Source: Serripes groenlandicus (Eukaryota > Mollusca > Bivalvia > Cardiida > Cardiidae). Taken from it: a stretch of 64,000 bases of DNA. A model generated the notes under the pieces. The model saw nothing but the letters and a program-made list of their open reading frames with translations. It made no database searches and was not told the origin of the DNA. The first letter of the stretch is position 1; each line of letters starts with the position of its first letter. The position numbers were made by a program, and so were the translations under genes. Of this stretch, positions 42,769-52,270 are shown in pieces. The stretch is from NCBI GenBank assembly GCA_031761405.1, contig JASEVX010000003.1:148090555-148154554 (forward strand), written 5' to 3'.

Positions 42769-43139
42769 AGACAAAACAGCCATTATCTCAATTTACTGTC
42801 TTTAAAAAAATAGAAATATTCTTAAGAAATGCAAAATTATTATTCAATTTATGACAATTATAACATGATTGTCAATAGTTAAATGAAAAACTGGCATTAC
42901 TACTTTTATCGCATCATACCCTCTCTGGGTGTCTCAAAAAATCATAACTTAAATATTATATGACACTTCTAGTTTGATTTGCAGTCTTACGCTCAAGTCT
43001 TTGTTACAACGCGGAAACCAAACTATGAAAATGACGTCACGTCAGCGGTTGGACGTTATACCGTCTACTTTAAGACCAATTAAACTGGCAACTTTCATTT
43101 ACATTCTTTCGAAATACGCCTCATAAATTACTTTATGTG
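42769..43139. other. No gene; a TGACGTCA site
   Basis: Otherwise featureless. A perfect CRE palindrome TGACGTCA followed by CGTCA lies near 43031-43042. It falls in the first intron of the proposed minus-strand gene, so a regulatory role is possible but unproven. Confidence 0.3.
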
Positions 43140-43297
43140 ATAAATAGAATATCTCATTCGTGTTTTTATTATCACTTTTAATCAACTCGTTGACTTAGCT
43201 GAATATGACGCTCGCCAAGGCTCGCAGCATATCATCTTAGTTAAAACTCGTTTATTAGAAGTGATAATAAATAAACACTCATGAAATATCCTCTGTA
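43140..43297. mobile_element. Foldback MITE (palindromic)
   Basis: Arms GTGTTTTTATTATCACTTTT and AGAAGTGATAATAAATAAAC pair over about 40 bp. The centre is itself palindromic (ATGACGCTCGCCAAGGCTCG, CAGCATATCAT). Both flanks start ATATCTC or ATATCCTC in mirror image. Confidence 0.65.
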
Positions 43298-43299
43298 TA

Positions 43300-43410
43300 C
43301 CCTTTCCCTAATACATAGGGACTTTGGTACTGTTGCATCAGACAACTTTTGAAAACATGGTTGTAAAAGGGGAACACAATAAGGAGCAATTACTTTTTTG
43401 CCATCATCAT
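43300..43410. mobile_element. TTAA-MITE fragment
   Basis: ACCCTTTCCCTAATACATAG, GCATCAGACAACTTTTGAAA and a single worn hairpin arm. Confidence 0.45.
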
Positions 43411-43544
43411 TGGTTTACTTTCTGACGACAGTTAATAACGGAGTTGATATTGAAAATTATCAACTTGATAAATTCACGGTATCGGGTTAAAATCCACTTT
43501 TATTTCTCAATTACTGAATGGAAAACATTTGTAACATGAGATCG

Positions 43545-43775
43545 TTAACCCTCCTTTCCAACATACAATAAATCTGTGGCAGACGACTTTGAAATAATCG
43601 TTACAAAAATTTGGAAAATCTTTAAGAATGAAATTATAATTGTTGAATAGAGTTGAAAACATTGTGGCAAAAGGATAAATTGTTGATGTGAGCAATTTCT
43701 TCTTTTGTCACAATGTTTTCAAAAGTCGTCTGCTGCAGAGGCGTCAGAAAGCTTCTATATGTGGGAAATGGTTAA
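43545..43775 (+). mobile_element. TTAA-MITE, plus orientation, full length
   Basis: TTAACCCTCCTTTCCAACAT, a centre AAATTGTTGATGTGAGCAAT, GTCTGCTGCAGAGGCGTC, ATGTGGGAAATGG and TTAA at 43772-43775. Confidence 0.75.
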
Positions 43776-43935
43776 CCCTCCTTTCCAACAAATAGGAAAC
43801 TAGGAAACTTGATAACATCTAGGCATACATATGGAAAATCTCAATTAATTAAAGTACAATTTTTGATATACATTAAACTGTGTGACAGTAAAAGAAATTT
43901 ATCATAAGAAGCAATTTTTCATATATTTCTGTTAT
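43772..43935 (+). mobile_element. Decayed TTAA-MITE sharing a TTAA
   Basis: TTAACCCTCCTTTCCAACAA, CATATGGAAAATCTCAATTA, then a faded hairpin. It ends where the next copy begins (GTTATCCCTTTCC). Confidence 0.45.
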
Positions 43936-44161
43936 CCCTTTCCCTCATATAGACGCTTTCTGACGCCTCTGCAGCAGACGGCTTTTTGAAAACATAGTAA
44001 CAAAAGAAGAAATTGCACAAAACGTGCAATTTCTCCTTTTGTCACAATGTTTTCCACTTTTAGTCGTAGGTTATCCATTCAATTATAGAGATTTTCCATA
44101 TTTTGACAACGTTTGTTCAAAGTCGTCTGCTGCAGAATTGCTCTATGTGGGAAAGGGTTAA
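43934..44161 (-). mobile_element. TTAA-MITE, minus orientation, full length
   Basis: TTATCCCTTTCCCTCATATA, GACGCTTTCTGACGCCTCTG, a centre AATTGCACAAAACGTGCAAT, a right end GAATTGCTCTATGTGGGAAA and TTAA at 44158-44161. A small right-end remnant follows to 44230. Confidence 0.8.
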
Positions 44162-44250
44162 ACTGCAATGTTTCAAAGTAGTCTGCTGAAGATTATTATG
44201 TTGACATGCATCTGCATGTGGAAGATGGTAAACTTACAAAAATGTACTTC

Positions 44251-44480
44251 TTAACCCATTCCCTCATACGACAATTTTGCAGCAGACGACTTTGAACGTA
44301 TTTTGTCAAAACATAGAAAATCTCCATAATTGAATGGATAACCTATGACAAAAAGTGGAAAACATTGTGGCAAAAGGAGAAATTGCACGTTCTGTGCAAT
44401 TTCTTCTTTTGTCACTATGTTTTCAAAAAGCTGTCTGCTGTAGAGGCGTCAGAAAGCGTCTATATGAGGGAAAGGGTTAA
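44251..44480 (+). mobile_element. TTAA-MITE, plus orientation, full length
   Basis: TTAACCCATTCCCTCATACG, CAATTTTGCAGCAGACGACT, a centre AATTGCACGTTCTGTGCAAT, TATATGAGGGAAAGGG and TTAA at 44477-44480. It ends about 180 bp downstream of the candidate first exon of the minus-strand gene. Confidence 0.83.
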
Positions 44481-44659
44481 ATGATCGGTCTTAAACTGTC
44501 TATTGCCGTAAACCTCTTTTAGTTTACATTAACCAACTCATAAAACATATATATACAAAAAATATCAAACAATACCTAAACCAATAAGGAACTGAAAAGC
44601 AAATATAATAAAATTATGTTTGATAAAATAAAACATCTCTAAGTCTTAGAGCACCTCAC

Positions 44660-44712
44660 CTTGGGTAGATGATGTATTATTCCCTCTATTCTAAATTAAG
44701 GTCCATTGAATG
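44660..44712 (-). other. Candidate non-coding first exon of the nested gene
   Basis: It ends in a strong minus-strand donor CTACCCAAG|GTGAGG (44660/44659). The start is estimated from the TATA box ~30 bp upstream. No ATG lies in the ~53-bp exon, fitting a gene whose ATG sits one base into its second exon at 14684. The link between this exon and 14685 is inferred, since nothing in sequence forces them together, and would make a ~30-kb first intron. Confidence 0.35.
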
Positions 44713-44736
44713 CTAGGATTCTCCAGGAGTAACCAC

Positions 44737-44770
44737 TATTTATATACACTCCATGAACTAATCCTATTGG
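44737..44770 (-). promoter_or_regulatory. CCAAT plus TATA core promoter, minus strand
   Basis: Read on the minus strand: CCAAT at 44770-44766, then TATATAAATAG with TATAAATA at 44744-44737. A pyrimidine/A-rich start region lies around 44712. The order and spacing are those of a TATA promoter, and it lies in non-repeat DNA between two MITEs. Confidence 0.42.
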
Positions 44771-44841
44771 TTATCATGACTGAGCGAATGTACCTTCATT
44801 TTAACACGTATTAGCAGTAGAAGACTTCTGGTCATAAGACC

Positions 44842-45112
44842 TTGTCCACATGCAGACGTATTTTGACGTTTATGTTTTGTTACAATGTTTTCATCACTAT
44901 TACATATTTATGCTTTCATTTGTAGAGATTTTTCATTGTTTTGCCCAGATCTTTTCAGAATTGTTTGCTGCAGCTTCATTGTATGTGGACTTGTTTTTAC
45001 TGGATTATATCATTATTCTTCAATTTATAGAATTTTTACATGTTTTCCAATATGTTTTCAGTTTTGTCTGCTGTAGTTCTGTTTAATGTTGGAAAACTCA
45101 ATACAGTGAAGC
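44842..45112 (-). mobile_element. Decayed TTAA-MITE with a duplicated right end
   Basis: TTGTCCACATGCAGACGTAT on the left. A right-arm phrase (TTTGCTGCAGCTTCATTGTA) is followed by a second one (TTTGTCTGCTGTAGTTCTGT, TGTTGGAAAAC). It looks like a copy plus half of another. Confidence 0.45.
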
Positions 45113-46190
45113 TTTTTAGCTCCACTGGCTGAAACGCAATAAAGCTTATGTCATGGCGCATTGTCGTATTGTGTTCACCTGTTTGTTAACTTCTGGCATA
45201 TTTTTTTTATGTTAAACACTTTTTATTTCTGACAACTGGGCAAAACTTCATTCTCTCTATGATCTCTCCTTAATTTCTTCAATCTTTTGTATCCATGCAG
45301 AATTATGGTTGTCATAGCAACATAATTAGTCTGGTGTTCATTTAGTGTCCGTCAACATCTTCTCTGTATCCAGTAGGTCAATTGGTATAAAACTTCACAG
45401 CAAGCAACTTCTTAATATCTTCACCAAAATGCCTTCAATTGTTTGGGATCCATGCAGAATGCATGTTTCCATGGCACCAAAAGAAAAAAAATATAAAATT
45501 ATTTTCTCTAAAATCTTTTGGCAGATTTTTCAAATAAGATTGTAGAAAAATTCCTTGTGTGAACCTCTATCAGATTCCTACGAGCCATGTTGATTGATAA
45601 GAAAAACATGGCCGCCAAGGGCAGGGCAGACTAAACAGTTTCGCCATATATGGCTGTAGTGAAAACTTTAAAAATCATCTTCTGAAAGTATCTGGCAGAT
45701 TTTAAAATAAGTTTGTAGAAAAATAATGCATTGGTGACCATCTTTCAGATATTTCCGCATGCCATGTTGGTGTTTAAAAATCATGGCTGCCAAGGAGTGG
45801 ATCTGTTTATTACAATAGTGAAAACTTTAAAAAATCTTCTCCTTGGAAAGTAACAAACCAATTTGGATTGGTTAACCCTTTCCCACATACGGCAATTCTG
45901 CAGCAGACGACTTTGAACGTATTTTGTCAAAAAATGGAAAATCTCTATAATTGAATGGATAACCAATGACTATAAGTGAAAAACATTGTGGCCAAAGGTG
46001 AAATTGCTCATCATGAGCAATTTCACCTTTGGCCAAAATGTTTTCAAAAGTCGTCTGCTGCTATTACGTCAAAATGCGTCTGCCGGTGGGGAAGGGGTTA
46101 AACAACATGACAGGCAGGTGTCAGTGTTTTTGTGTGTCTAATATGACCAATTAGCCAGTAGAGCTATATTCGTCCTCTTGGGCCTCTTGT
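45113..46190 (+). mobile_element. Hairpin-capped element, family-2 ends, core A, with nested MITE
   Basis: The left cap is TTTTTAGCTCCACTGGCTGA. A second leader (GTGTCCGTCAACATCTTCTC) at 45345 suggests two elements fused. Core-A units follow, and the right cap CGTCCTCTTGGGCCTCTTGT lies after the MITE at 45872-46101. A separate family-1 right cap (GGTGAGCAATCCAGGGCCAC) is at 46250-46285. Confidence 0.62.
45872..46101 (+). mobile_element. TTAA-MITE nested in a hairpin-capped element
   Basis: TTAACCCTTTCCCACATACG, GGCAATTCTGCAGCAGACGA, a long perfect centre AAATTGCTCATCATGAGCAA, a right end GTCTGCCGGTGGGGAAGGGG and TTAA at 46098-46101. The host resumes at about 46102 and closes at 46190. Confidence 0.82.
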
Positions 46191-46285
46191 ATTAGCTAAC
46201 CTGAATGCAAAAGTTATGGTGGTTGGCATGGCAAATGGCATTAATAAATCGGGTGAGCAATCCAGGGCCACCATGGCCATCTGCA

Positions 46286-46812
46286 TCGTCGGACACCCTA
46301 GGTTATTGACTCGACTATCCTTCAAAAGTTTTCTGCAACAGTTGCATCTGCATATGGAAAGGGTTTATATGGCGTTGGTGTAACTGACGCAGGATTATGT
46401 AAAACATACCCACGTAGTATTGCCTATTCCCTTGACATAATTAGTGAATGTTGACTTTCCAGTACTCAAAAGCTGCCATTCTCGGCGCTCATGGATGAGG
46501 GGTTAGCATTGCGACTGCCTGGCTGGTCTCAGGATAAATGGACCGGTAGATATAACTGAAAACAATCAATCAACCAAACTAAAATTATCGCAACAAGAGA
46601 CTTTGAAAACATCTATGCACAATGATGGAACTTGCCTATAGATAAAAGTATATTTACGGAACGTAATTGTCAAAGTGACAAATGTAGAAATGGTTAGCAG
46701 ATTCTCCTTTTCATCACAGTGTTCATAAGTCGACTGGTGCAGATGTGACGAAATGACTGTTTACCCATCCTTACAAAGGCCTCCGTAAATAAACGTGTTT
46801 ATATCTTTTCAG
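46286..46812. repeat. Eroded repeats before the last RBM42 exon
   Basis: A MITE right-end scrap (46320-46370), a SINE-like scrap with GGATAAATGGACCGGTAGAT, AACAATCAATCAACC (46490-46575) and a decayed MITE (46590-46755). The last 57 bp before 46813 form the 3' splice region (GTTTATATCTTTTCAG). Confidence 0.4.
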
Positions 46813-46925
46813 GTAAATATGTGGGTAACAGACCAATCAAATTACGAAAGAGCAATTGGAAGGATAGAAACAAGGATATTGTGATTAGGAAGGAAAGGGA
46901 AAAGAAGAAACTTGGCTTAAAATGA
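46813..46925 (+). CDS. RBM42: RBM42 final exon (RRM end and C-terminus)
   Basis: The acceptor ATATCTTTTCAG is followed by two bases that complete the glycine codon begun at 5437, then 36 codons and TGA at 46923-46925. The translation KYVGNRPIKLRKS completes the last RRM strand. It is followed by the invariant-looking NWKDRN segment and a basic REKKKLGLK tail, the known RBM42 C-terminus. Together with 5243-5437 it gives about 101 residues including the whole RRM. There is no sign of decay. The unusual point is position: 41 kb from its partner exon. Confidence 0.93.
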
Positions 46926-47480
46926 TGACATTGATGCTTACACACGTTGTTTTCTGTTTGGTGTATAATTGATGTACATGATTATAATGAAAGGCCTTAC
47001 ATTTGGAAAATTCCAAATAATAATCTTGTAACACAAGAGTTGCTTGTTTCTCTACCTCACCATTTTCAAAAGTTGTCTGTTTCAGTGAAAGCCTTATCTG
47101 TTACAGACATATTTGGTGAACTATAATGCAGTAGAAAACATTGAGGAGGCAATGGAACAGATGTAGAGCGATAAAAGTAGTCATCTGCATAGACAAGGTC
47201 TTTGAAAACTATTTTGAAACATTAATAATAGCAAGGGTAAATTTGCTTAATGGGATCCAACCATAAGGAGCTATTTCATATTTTTTGCATTGAACTAGAA
47301 TAGGTCTGATGTAAGTCATTATGACCGATCCTAATAAGTGTATTAGAGTTTATAAAACTTTGATTTTGAAATGTTATCCTAATATTTGTATGTCAGTTCA
47401 TTGAACCTTTGTTTTGGAATTCTGTCCTAAGAGACAGTGAAGTGTTTATAATAAACAAATAAATACGCACAAGAATATTG
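46926..47480 (+). other. RBM42: RBM42 3' UTR
   Basis: The sequence following the stop runs to the first poly(A) signals. A very decayed MITE-like patch (about 47025-47300, GAAAACATTGAGGAGG, AAGGAGCTATTTCATAT) may lie within it. Confidence 0.5.
47450..47463 (+). terminator. RBM42: Paired poly(A) signals of RBM42
   Basis: AATAAA occurs twice, at 47450-47455 and 47458-47463, about 525 nt after the stop, with a GT-rich stretch (TTGTTTGTATGTATTT) just beyond as a downstream element. Confidence 0.6.
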
Positions 47481-47489
47481 TTTGTATGT

Positions 47490-47648
47490 ATTTAAATTGT
47501 GTTGAACACAGCTTTCAACAATTTATATAAGTTATATCGTATGCTATCCCCACAATGCTAAAAGTCTTTGGCATGACACGAACGGCATTCGAACTCATAT
47601 CTCCCGTTCCTGATACAGACGCTCGTGTCACTAAATCATTGAGACGGT
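47490..47648 (-). repeat. tRNA-like SINE remnant, minus strand
   Basis: In reverse, GTGACACGAGCGTCTGTATC is followed by a box-B-like GAGTTCGAATGCC and a tail region TTGAAAGCTGTGTTC. The pieces resemble a tRNA-derived head and the TTGAAAACGGCG-type SINE tail. Confidence 0.4.
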
Positions 47649-48376
47649 GTTTAGCTCACCTAAGCACGAAGTGCTCAAGGTGAGTTATTGTGATCGCCTT
47701 TTGTCCGTCGGTGCGTCAACTTCTTCTCCTCAGTAACCAGTTGGTCAATTCGGATGAAACTTCACAAAAAGCATCCTGTCAATGACCTCACCAGAATTCC
47801 TTCAATTTTTTGGGATCCTTCAGAATTCTGGTTTCTATAGCAACGAAACGAAAAATACTTTCAAATTCTTCTTCTCCCAAACTGTTTGTCAGATATTCAA
47901 ATAATTTTGTAGAAATGTTCCTTGGATGACCCTCTATCAGATTCCTTCAAGCCATGTTGATTTGTTGAAAAAAAAACATGGCCGCCAGGGGGGCGGGCTA
48001 TTTTGCCTTATACGGCTAAAGTGAAAACTTAAAAAATCTTCTCCGCTTAAAGGGTGTGGCAGATTTTCAAATAATTGTGTAGAAATGTTCCTAAGGTGAC
48101 CCACTATCAGATTCCTTAAAGCCATGTTGATTGGTCGAAAAACGTGGCCGCCACATGGCGGGGCTTTTTTGCCCTATATGGCTTTAGTGAAAACTTAAAG
48201 AATTCTTCTCCTCCGAAAGTGTTTGGCCGATTTTCAAATAATTTTGTTCCTAGGCTGACCCTCTATTAGATTCCATCAAGCCATGTTGATTGGTCGAAAA
48301 CTATGGCCGTCTGGGGGCGGGGCTTATATGGCTAAAGTGAAGGGGGGAAACAAATCAGGTGAGCACGGCCCTCTTC
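47649..48376 (+). mobile_element. Hairpin-capped element, family-1 ends, core A
   Basis: TTTAGCTCACCTAAGCACGA, GTGCTCAAGGTGAG, then four core-A units. The right cap is GGTGAGCACGGCCCTCTTC, partly deleted. A CCGCCACATGGCGGGG variant of the GC block is at 48147. Confidence 0.7.
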
Positions 48377-48779
48377 TTTATGCAAATATCTTTCCTCATT
48401 TCTTGCTCATAGCATGTATTTTGAGGATCTTCTGATAACACGAACAGCTACTTTTCCTGTGAGAGTTCTATCACAAGTGATAGATATGTAAGTTTAACAA
48501 CATGGCAGACGAAAGTATTATATATGTGATATAAGATGAAATTGTTGTCAGTTTTGTTAGTTGCGTAAGTTTGATAAAATGATAAAAGTAGCTGTTTTGA
48601 TTGTTCTTCCACAGCATGAAGTGGTGATGACACATTTATGACTTCATCTCAATATCCGGGTAACTGATATCATCCAATAAGATATCGTTTTGTTATCATA
48701 AAACTGGTGTAGAAATTCAATCCCCGACCATACGTGTTAGTTAACTTATACCCAAATGTTGTTCAGATTAATTTATTAT
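48377..48779. other. No feature seen
   Basis: Unique intergenic sequence containing a short inverted pair (GAGAGTTCTATCACAAGTGA, AGATATGTAAG). No gene was supported. Confidence 0.35.
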
Positions 48780-49180
48780 ACCCCCAGATACATAGTATAT
48801 GGGGGCTATATAGGAGTCACGCTTGTCGGTCGGTCAGTTGGTCTGGACATTTCTTGTGAACACTATTTCTCAGCAACCCTTTGTCAGAATGCAATATAAC
48901 TTCACAAGAATGATTGATACCAAGCCTAGTTGTGCATATTGTCGGCGTGTTGCACTGGAATTATTTTTAAATGAGTTATGGCCCCTTGAATTTATCATAC
49001 ATATCATACATATGTATATTGTCAGGCACCAGCTGGGGGTATTCATCACCTTCAGTGATATTTTTCTAGTTTACACGGTCAAGGTTTTTGGATTTAATGT
49101 TATTATTGATTTCTTAATCGGAACTACCCACCTCGCTTTGAAGTTACATAAACTGTAAAACCAGATAGATATATTGATTG
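48780..49180 (+). repeat. TACCCCC-capped dispersed repeat
   Basis: TACCCCCAGATACATAGTAT followed by ATGGGGGCTATATAGGAGTC forms a terminal hairpin. A GTCGGTCGGTCAGTTGGTC tract follows. The reversed relative near 41330-41402 has the same TATATAGGAGTCAC... cap. The open frame across it is a by-product. Confidence 0.5.
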
Positions 49181-49327
49181 AAAGGGACATTCCAATTTGT
49201 TTGGAAGCTTGAATTGCCCTCTAGATACACCAATAATTTCAGTTATATTAGTAATGAAAGAGTAGACATATTGTAGATATATTGTGTCATTGCAATATAC
49301 TATCATAAATAACGTTGAAGTTATCAA

Positions 49328-50290
49328 AGTGAGTTATTGTGAGCGTCCGTCGTGCGTCGTCTGTTGTCCATCGGCTGTCAACATTTTCTTCTCTGTAAAC
49401 AGTGGGTCAATTGGGATGAAATTTCACAGAAAGCGTCCTCTCAATGTCCGCACCAACATTCCTTGAATTGTTTAGATCACCTGAGCCAAAGGTTCAAGGT
49501 GATCTATTCTGATCACTCTCTGTCCCTCATTAACTTTTAGCTTTAAACATCATCTCCTCGTAAACCACAGGACCAATTCCAAGCAAACTTCACAGGAACG
49601 TTCATTTGGTGGTCCTCTTTCAAAATTGTTCAAAGAGTTCAATTCCATTGAGAACTTTGGTTGCTGCGGCATCAGAAAGGGGGCGAAATGTCCAAACTTT
49701 AAAAATCTTCTACTCTGAATCTGCTTTTCAAATTCCAATATTATTTGCTACAAAGGGCAAAATTACAAAATTTGAAAATTCTATTTTTATTAAAGTTCTC
49801 GTCTGTTTGAAAAGGAATCTTACTTCAGTGATCCTCTTATTAATTTGTTCAAGCCGTATTGATTGCTTTGAAAATCATAGCAACCAGGCGTCATCACAAA
49901 AGGGGTTTATTGAACGTTAAGCTACAAATGACAACTCCTACCATTCCACTTGATCAATTTCAACTTAACTTCACAGAAAAGTTTCCTTGTTGGTCCTCTT
50001 TCAAAATTGTTCAAAGACTTACATTCTGTGTAGAACTTTGGTTGCTGCAGGCATCAGAAAGGGACAAAAATACCCAAACTTTAACCTCCTTTTCCTCCGT
50101 AATCTGCTTGTCCGATTCCAAGATAATTTGATAGAAGTGTTCTTTGAGTGACCCTCTGAAAAACCTGTTCAAGCCATATTGATTTCATTGAAAAACAGGG
50201 CAGTAAGGCGGCATCAGGAAAAGTGCAAAATGACAAAACTTTATTATTCCATTCTTATTAAAGTTCTTGTTATATTTCAAGATACAAATG
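49328..50290 (+). mobile_element. Hairpin-capped fragments: family-1 leader, then family-3 cap with core D
   Basis: 49328-49475 has a worn GTGAGTTATTGTGAGCGTCC leader and CAGTGGGTCAATTGGGATGA. At 49476 a new hairpin cap (GATCACCTGAGCC...GGTTCAAGGTGATC) starts two ~380-bp core-D units (GGTGGTCCTCTTTCAAAATT, GGTTGCTGCGGCATCAGAAA; GTTGGTCCTCTTTCAAAATT). Stop-free stretches here are by-products. Confidence 0.5.
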
Positions 50291-51166
50291 GCCTTTACTA
50301 ATAAGCTATTTCTTTAAAAGGAGCCACTCCTTGCAGTTTCATTTGCACTCCTGATCAAATTTTTCTTCGCCCTCTTGCTTTTTGATATATGCAGAATTCA
50401 TGGCAACCAGAAGAAATCAAAGTACAAAGTACTGAAGGTAGAATTGCGATCGTTTAAGAAGAGATACAGAAGTGCATATATGAATATTTATTTTACCGGT
50501 TACCTTCAGGCAAAGTTTCAAGTGTGTAACCAGTGCTGAGATTTTGCCTCAACCTGAAACTTTAACCAAAATGTTGACGAACAGACAGACGGAGAGACAG
50601 ACATCGCCAATCTATAGACCGGAATTGCTAGAGTAATCCGGCCAAAAATAAAATAAAAATCATCAATTTTAGCAGTAAAATCCTGCCAAGAAGTAATGAA
50701 TTGAGAAAAAAATGTGCTGAGAGGTCCATAATTTCAAACTTGCTAAGATTTGGTCTGTGCAATGAATGTACAAATTGAAAAATGTATTGTTGACATGTAT
50801 TTTCTACACCATCATTGTAATGTTGTTTATCATAAATAAAATTATTCCTTTTTTTAAATAAACTTTTAATCAAAATGTGTGTCTCAGTGTTGTCTTCTTC
50901 AGCAGTTTGACAGAAACAAAGCCTAAATCTGAAATTGTGTCAATGTGTTATTTGTCAACTCTGTCCCATAAGTTTTGCTTGTGATTTGAACTCTCATAAA
51001 AAAAGCACGGAAAGGGACAACTTTCCCAACTTTGATTAAATATGTTTTCAATTAAATTGTAAAAAATCTTTTTCTTGTTTTTTGAAAGTTTTGTCATTAT
51101 TATTTAAGACGGACATTATATACTAGAATAGCCAACTGACTATCATTTGAAAAAGTGTTTCTTATT
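50291..51166. other. No gene; a short CAGACAGA-type cap
   Basis: Near 50560-50640 GACGAACAGACAGACGGAGA and GAATTGCTAGAGTAATCCGG resemble the end of another dispersed repeat. The remainder is featureless. Confidence 0.35.
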
Positions 51167-51385
51167 TAAACCTTTCCCACTTGCATACGTAATTGCAGCC
51201 GACGACTATTGAAAACATTGATGCAGAAGAAGAAATTGCTCATAACAAGCTTTCTCCTTTTGCAACAATGTTTTCAACTATATTCAATGATTACACTTCC
51301 AATAAATGTGATTTTCTGTATCTTTGCTCAGATTTTTTTTAATTCGTCTGCTGCAGAGTTTTTATATTGTGGGGTGGGTTGTGAT
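51167..51385 (-). mobile_element. TTAA-MITE, minus orientation, diverged
   Basis: TTTAAACCTTTCCCACTTGC, AATTGCAGCCGACGACTATT, a centre AAATTGCTCATAACAAGC and a right arm TTCGTCTGCTGCAGAGTTT. It is one of few copies outside the RBM42 intron. Confidence 0.55.
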
Positions 51386-51805
51386 TTGTTAAAGGGCAAG
51401 CAGGATTGGGAATTGAGTGTAGCACTTATCCTAATGAAACACTCGCCTGCCTGTGCATGTTTTAGCTTAACTTAACTTGTTAATGTTCTTTCCATCATCA
51501 ACTTAGTCATCTGTTAGTAATCAACTAGATATGAACGAAATAATCGCGTCAAAATCATAACGAACAAACTGTCAAAATCTAATTTTGAACTGTGTAATAC
51601 AAATTTAGAATAAAAGGATGAATCAGTTATGTTGTAACAACCAATATCCGCGGGTCATTTACCTGATTTTGGCCGAAAGAAATGATCGATTTCTTGCAAG
51701 ATTTATTCGTTATTCGTTCTGCCTATTATAATCAAAGTATTCTAAACGCTTTATAAACAAGTGATTTAAAGCGCTCAAATCATTTGATGAAATTTGTTTC
51801 TTTAG

Positions 51806-51952
51806 ACGCGGACCTTGTCGAAAGCACCTATCCAAAATGAATTCGTTGTCGAAGGAATAGATGGACTGAGAGAAAGAGAAAGAAAAGGCTTAGCAATGCA
51901 TAGTATCTTTATGAATAAGGACATGAACGAATATGTATGGACTAGCGCCTAG
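51806..51952 (+). CDS. Possible 3'-terminal exon of an unknown gene
   Basis: The acceptor-like TTTGTTTCTTTAG is followed by 48 open codons and TAG. The translation includes QNEFVVEGIDGLRERERKG and MNKDMNEYVW, charged and non-repetitive, in DNA less AT-rich than its surroundings and free of repeats. I do not recognise it and found no partner exon. An open stretch this short can arise by chance. Confidence 0.2.
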   Translation, partial: TRTLSKAPIQNEFVVEGIDGLRERERKGLAMHSIFMNKDMNEYVWTSA

Positions 51953-52270
51953 AATTTCGTACTAGCCGATCCTTCATTCCACTCGCTTATGCTAGCGGGC
52001 GAGTGGATGTTTACATCTCTGCCGAGAGGGGAAAAAGGGTTACAATTTACAAAGGGTAATTGCGCGGTGCAGTGCTATATTGGCGTAGTGATATCTAAAT
52101 AATTGTGTACACTTTAAATATGATATTTACACTTACAAGACTTGTTATTTTCTATTATAAGCTTGAATAATCGGATTTTTTTTCGTTACTCTATGTTTGC
52201 TTTTGTGAGCATTCGTAAATTAGTCAAACCAAAAATTGCACTTTATTGTTGGTGGTGAAGGGCATATACA

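Larger units (their letters stand above)
5438..46812 (+). other. RBM42: 41.4-kb RBM42 intron inside the RRM
   Basis: The intron starts GTGAGTAC and ends ATATCTTTTCAG. It interrupts the glycine codon after MREMN and separates the RRM body from its last strand (KYVGNRPIKLRKS). Both splice sites fit consensus and the reading phase is preserved. Nearly all of the intron is mobile DNA listed separately, and it hosts a candidate minus-strand gene (about 11.6-44.7 kb). Confidence 0.88.
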
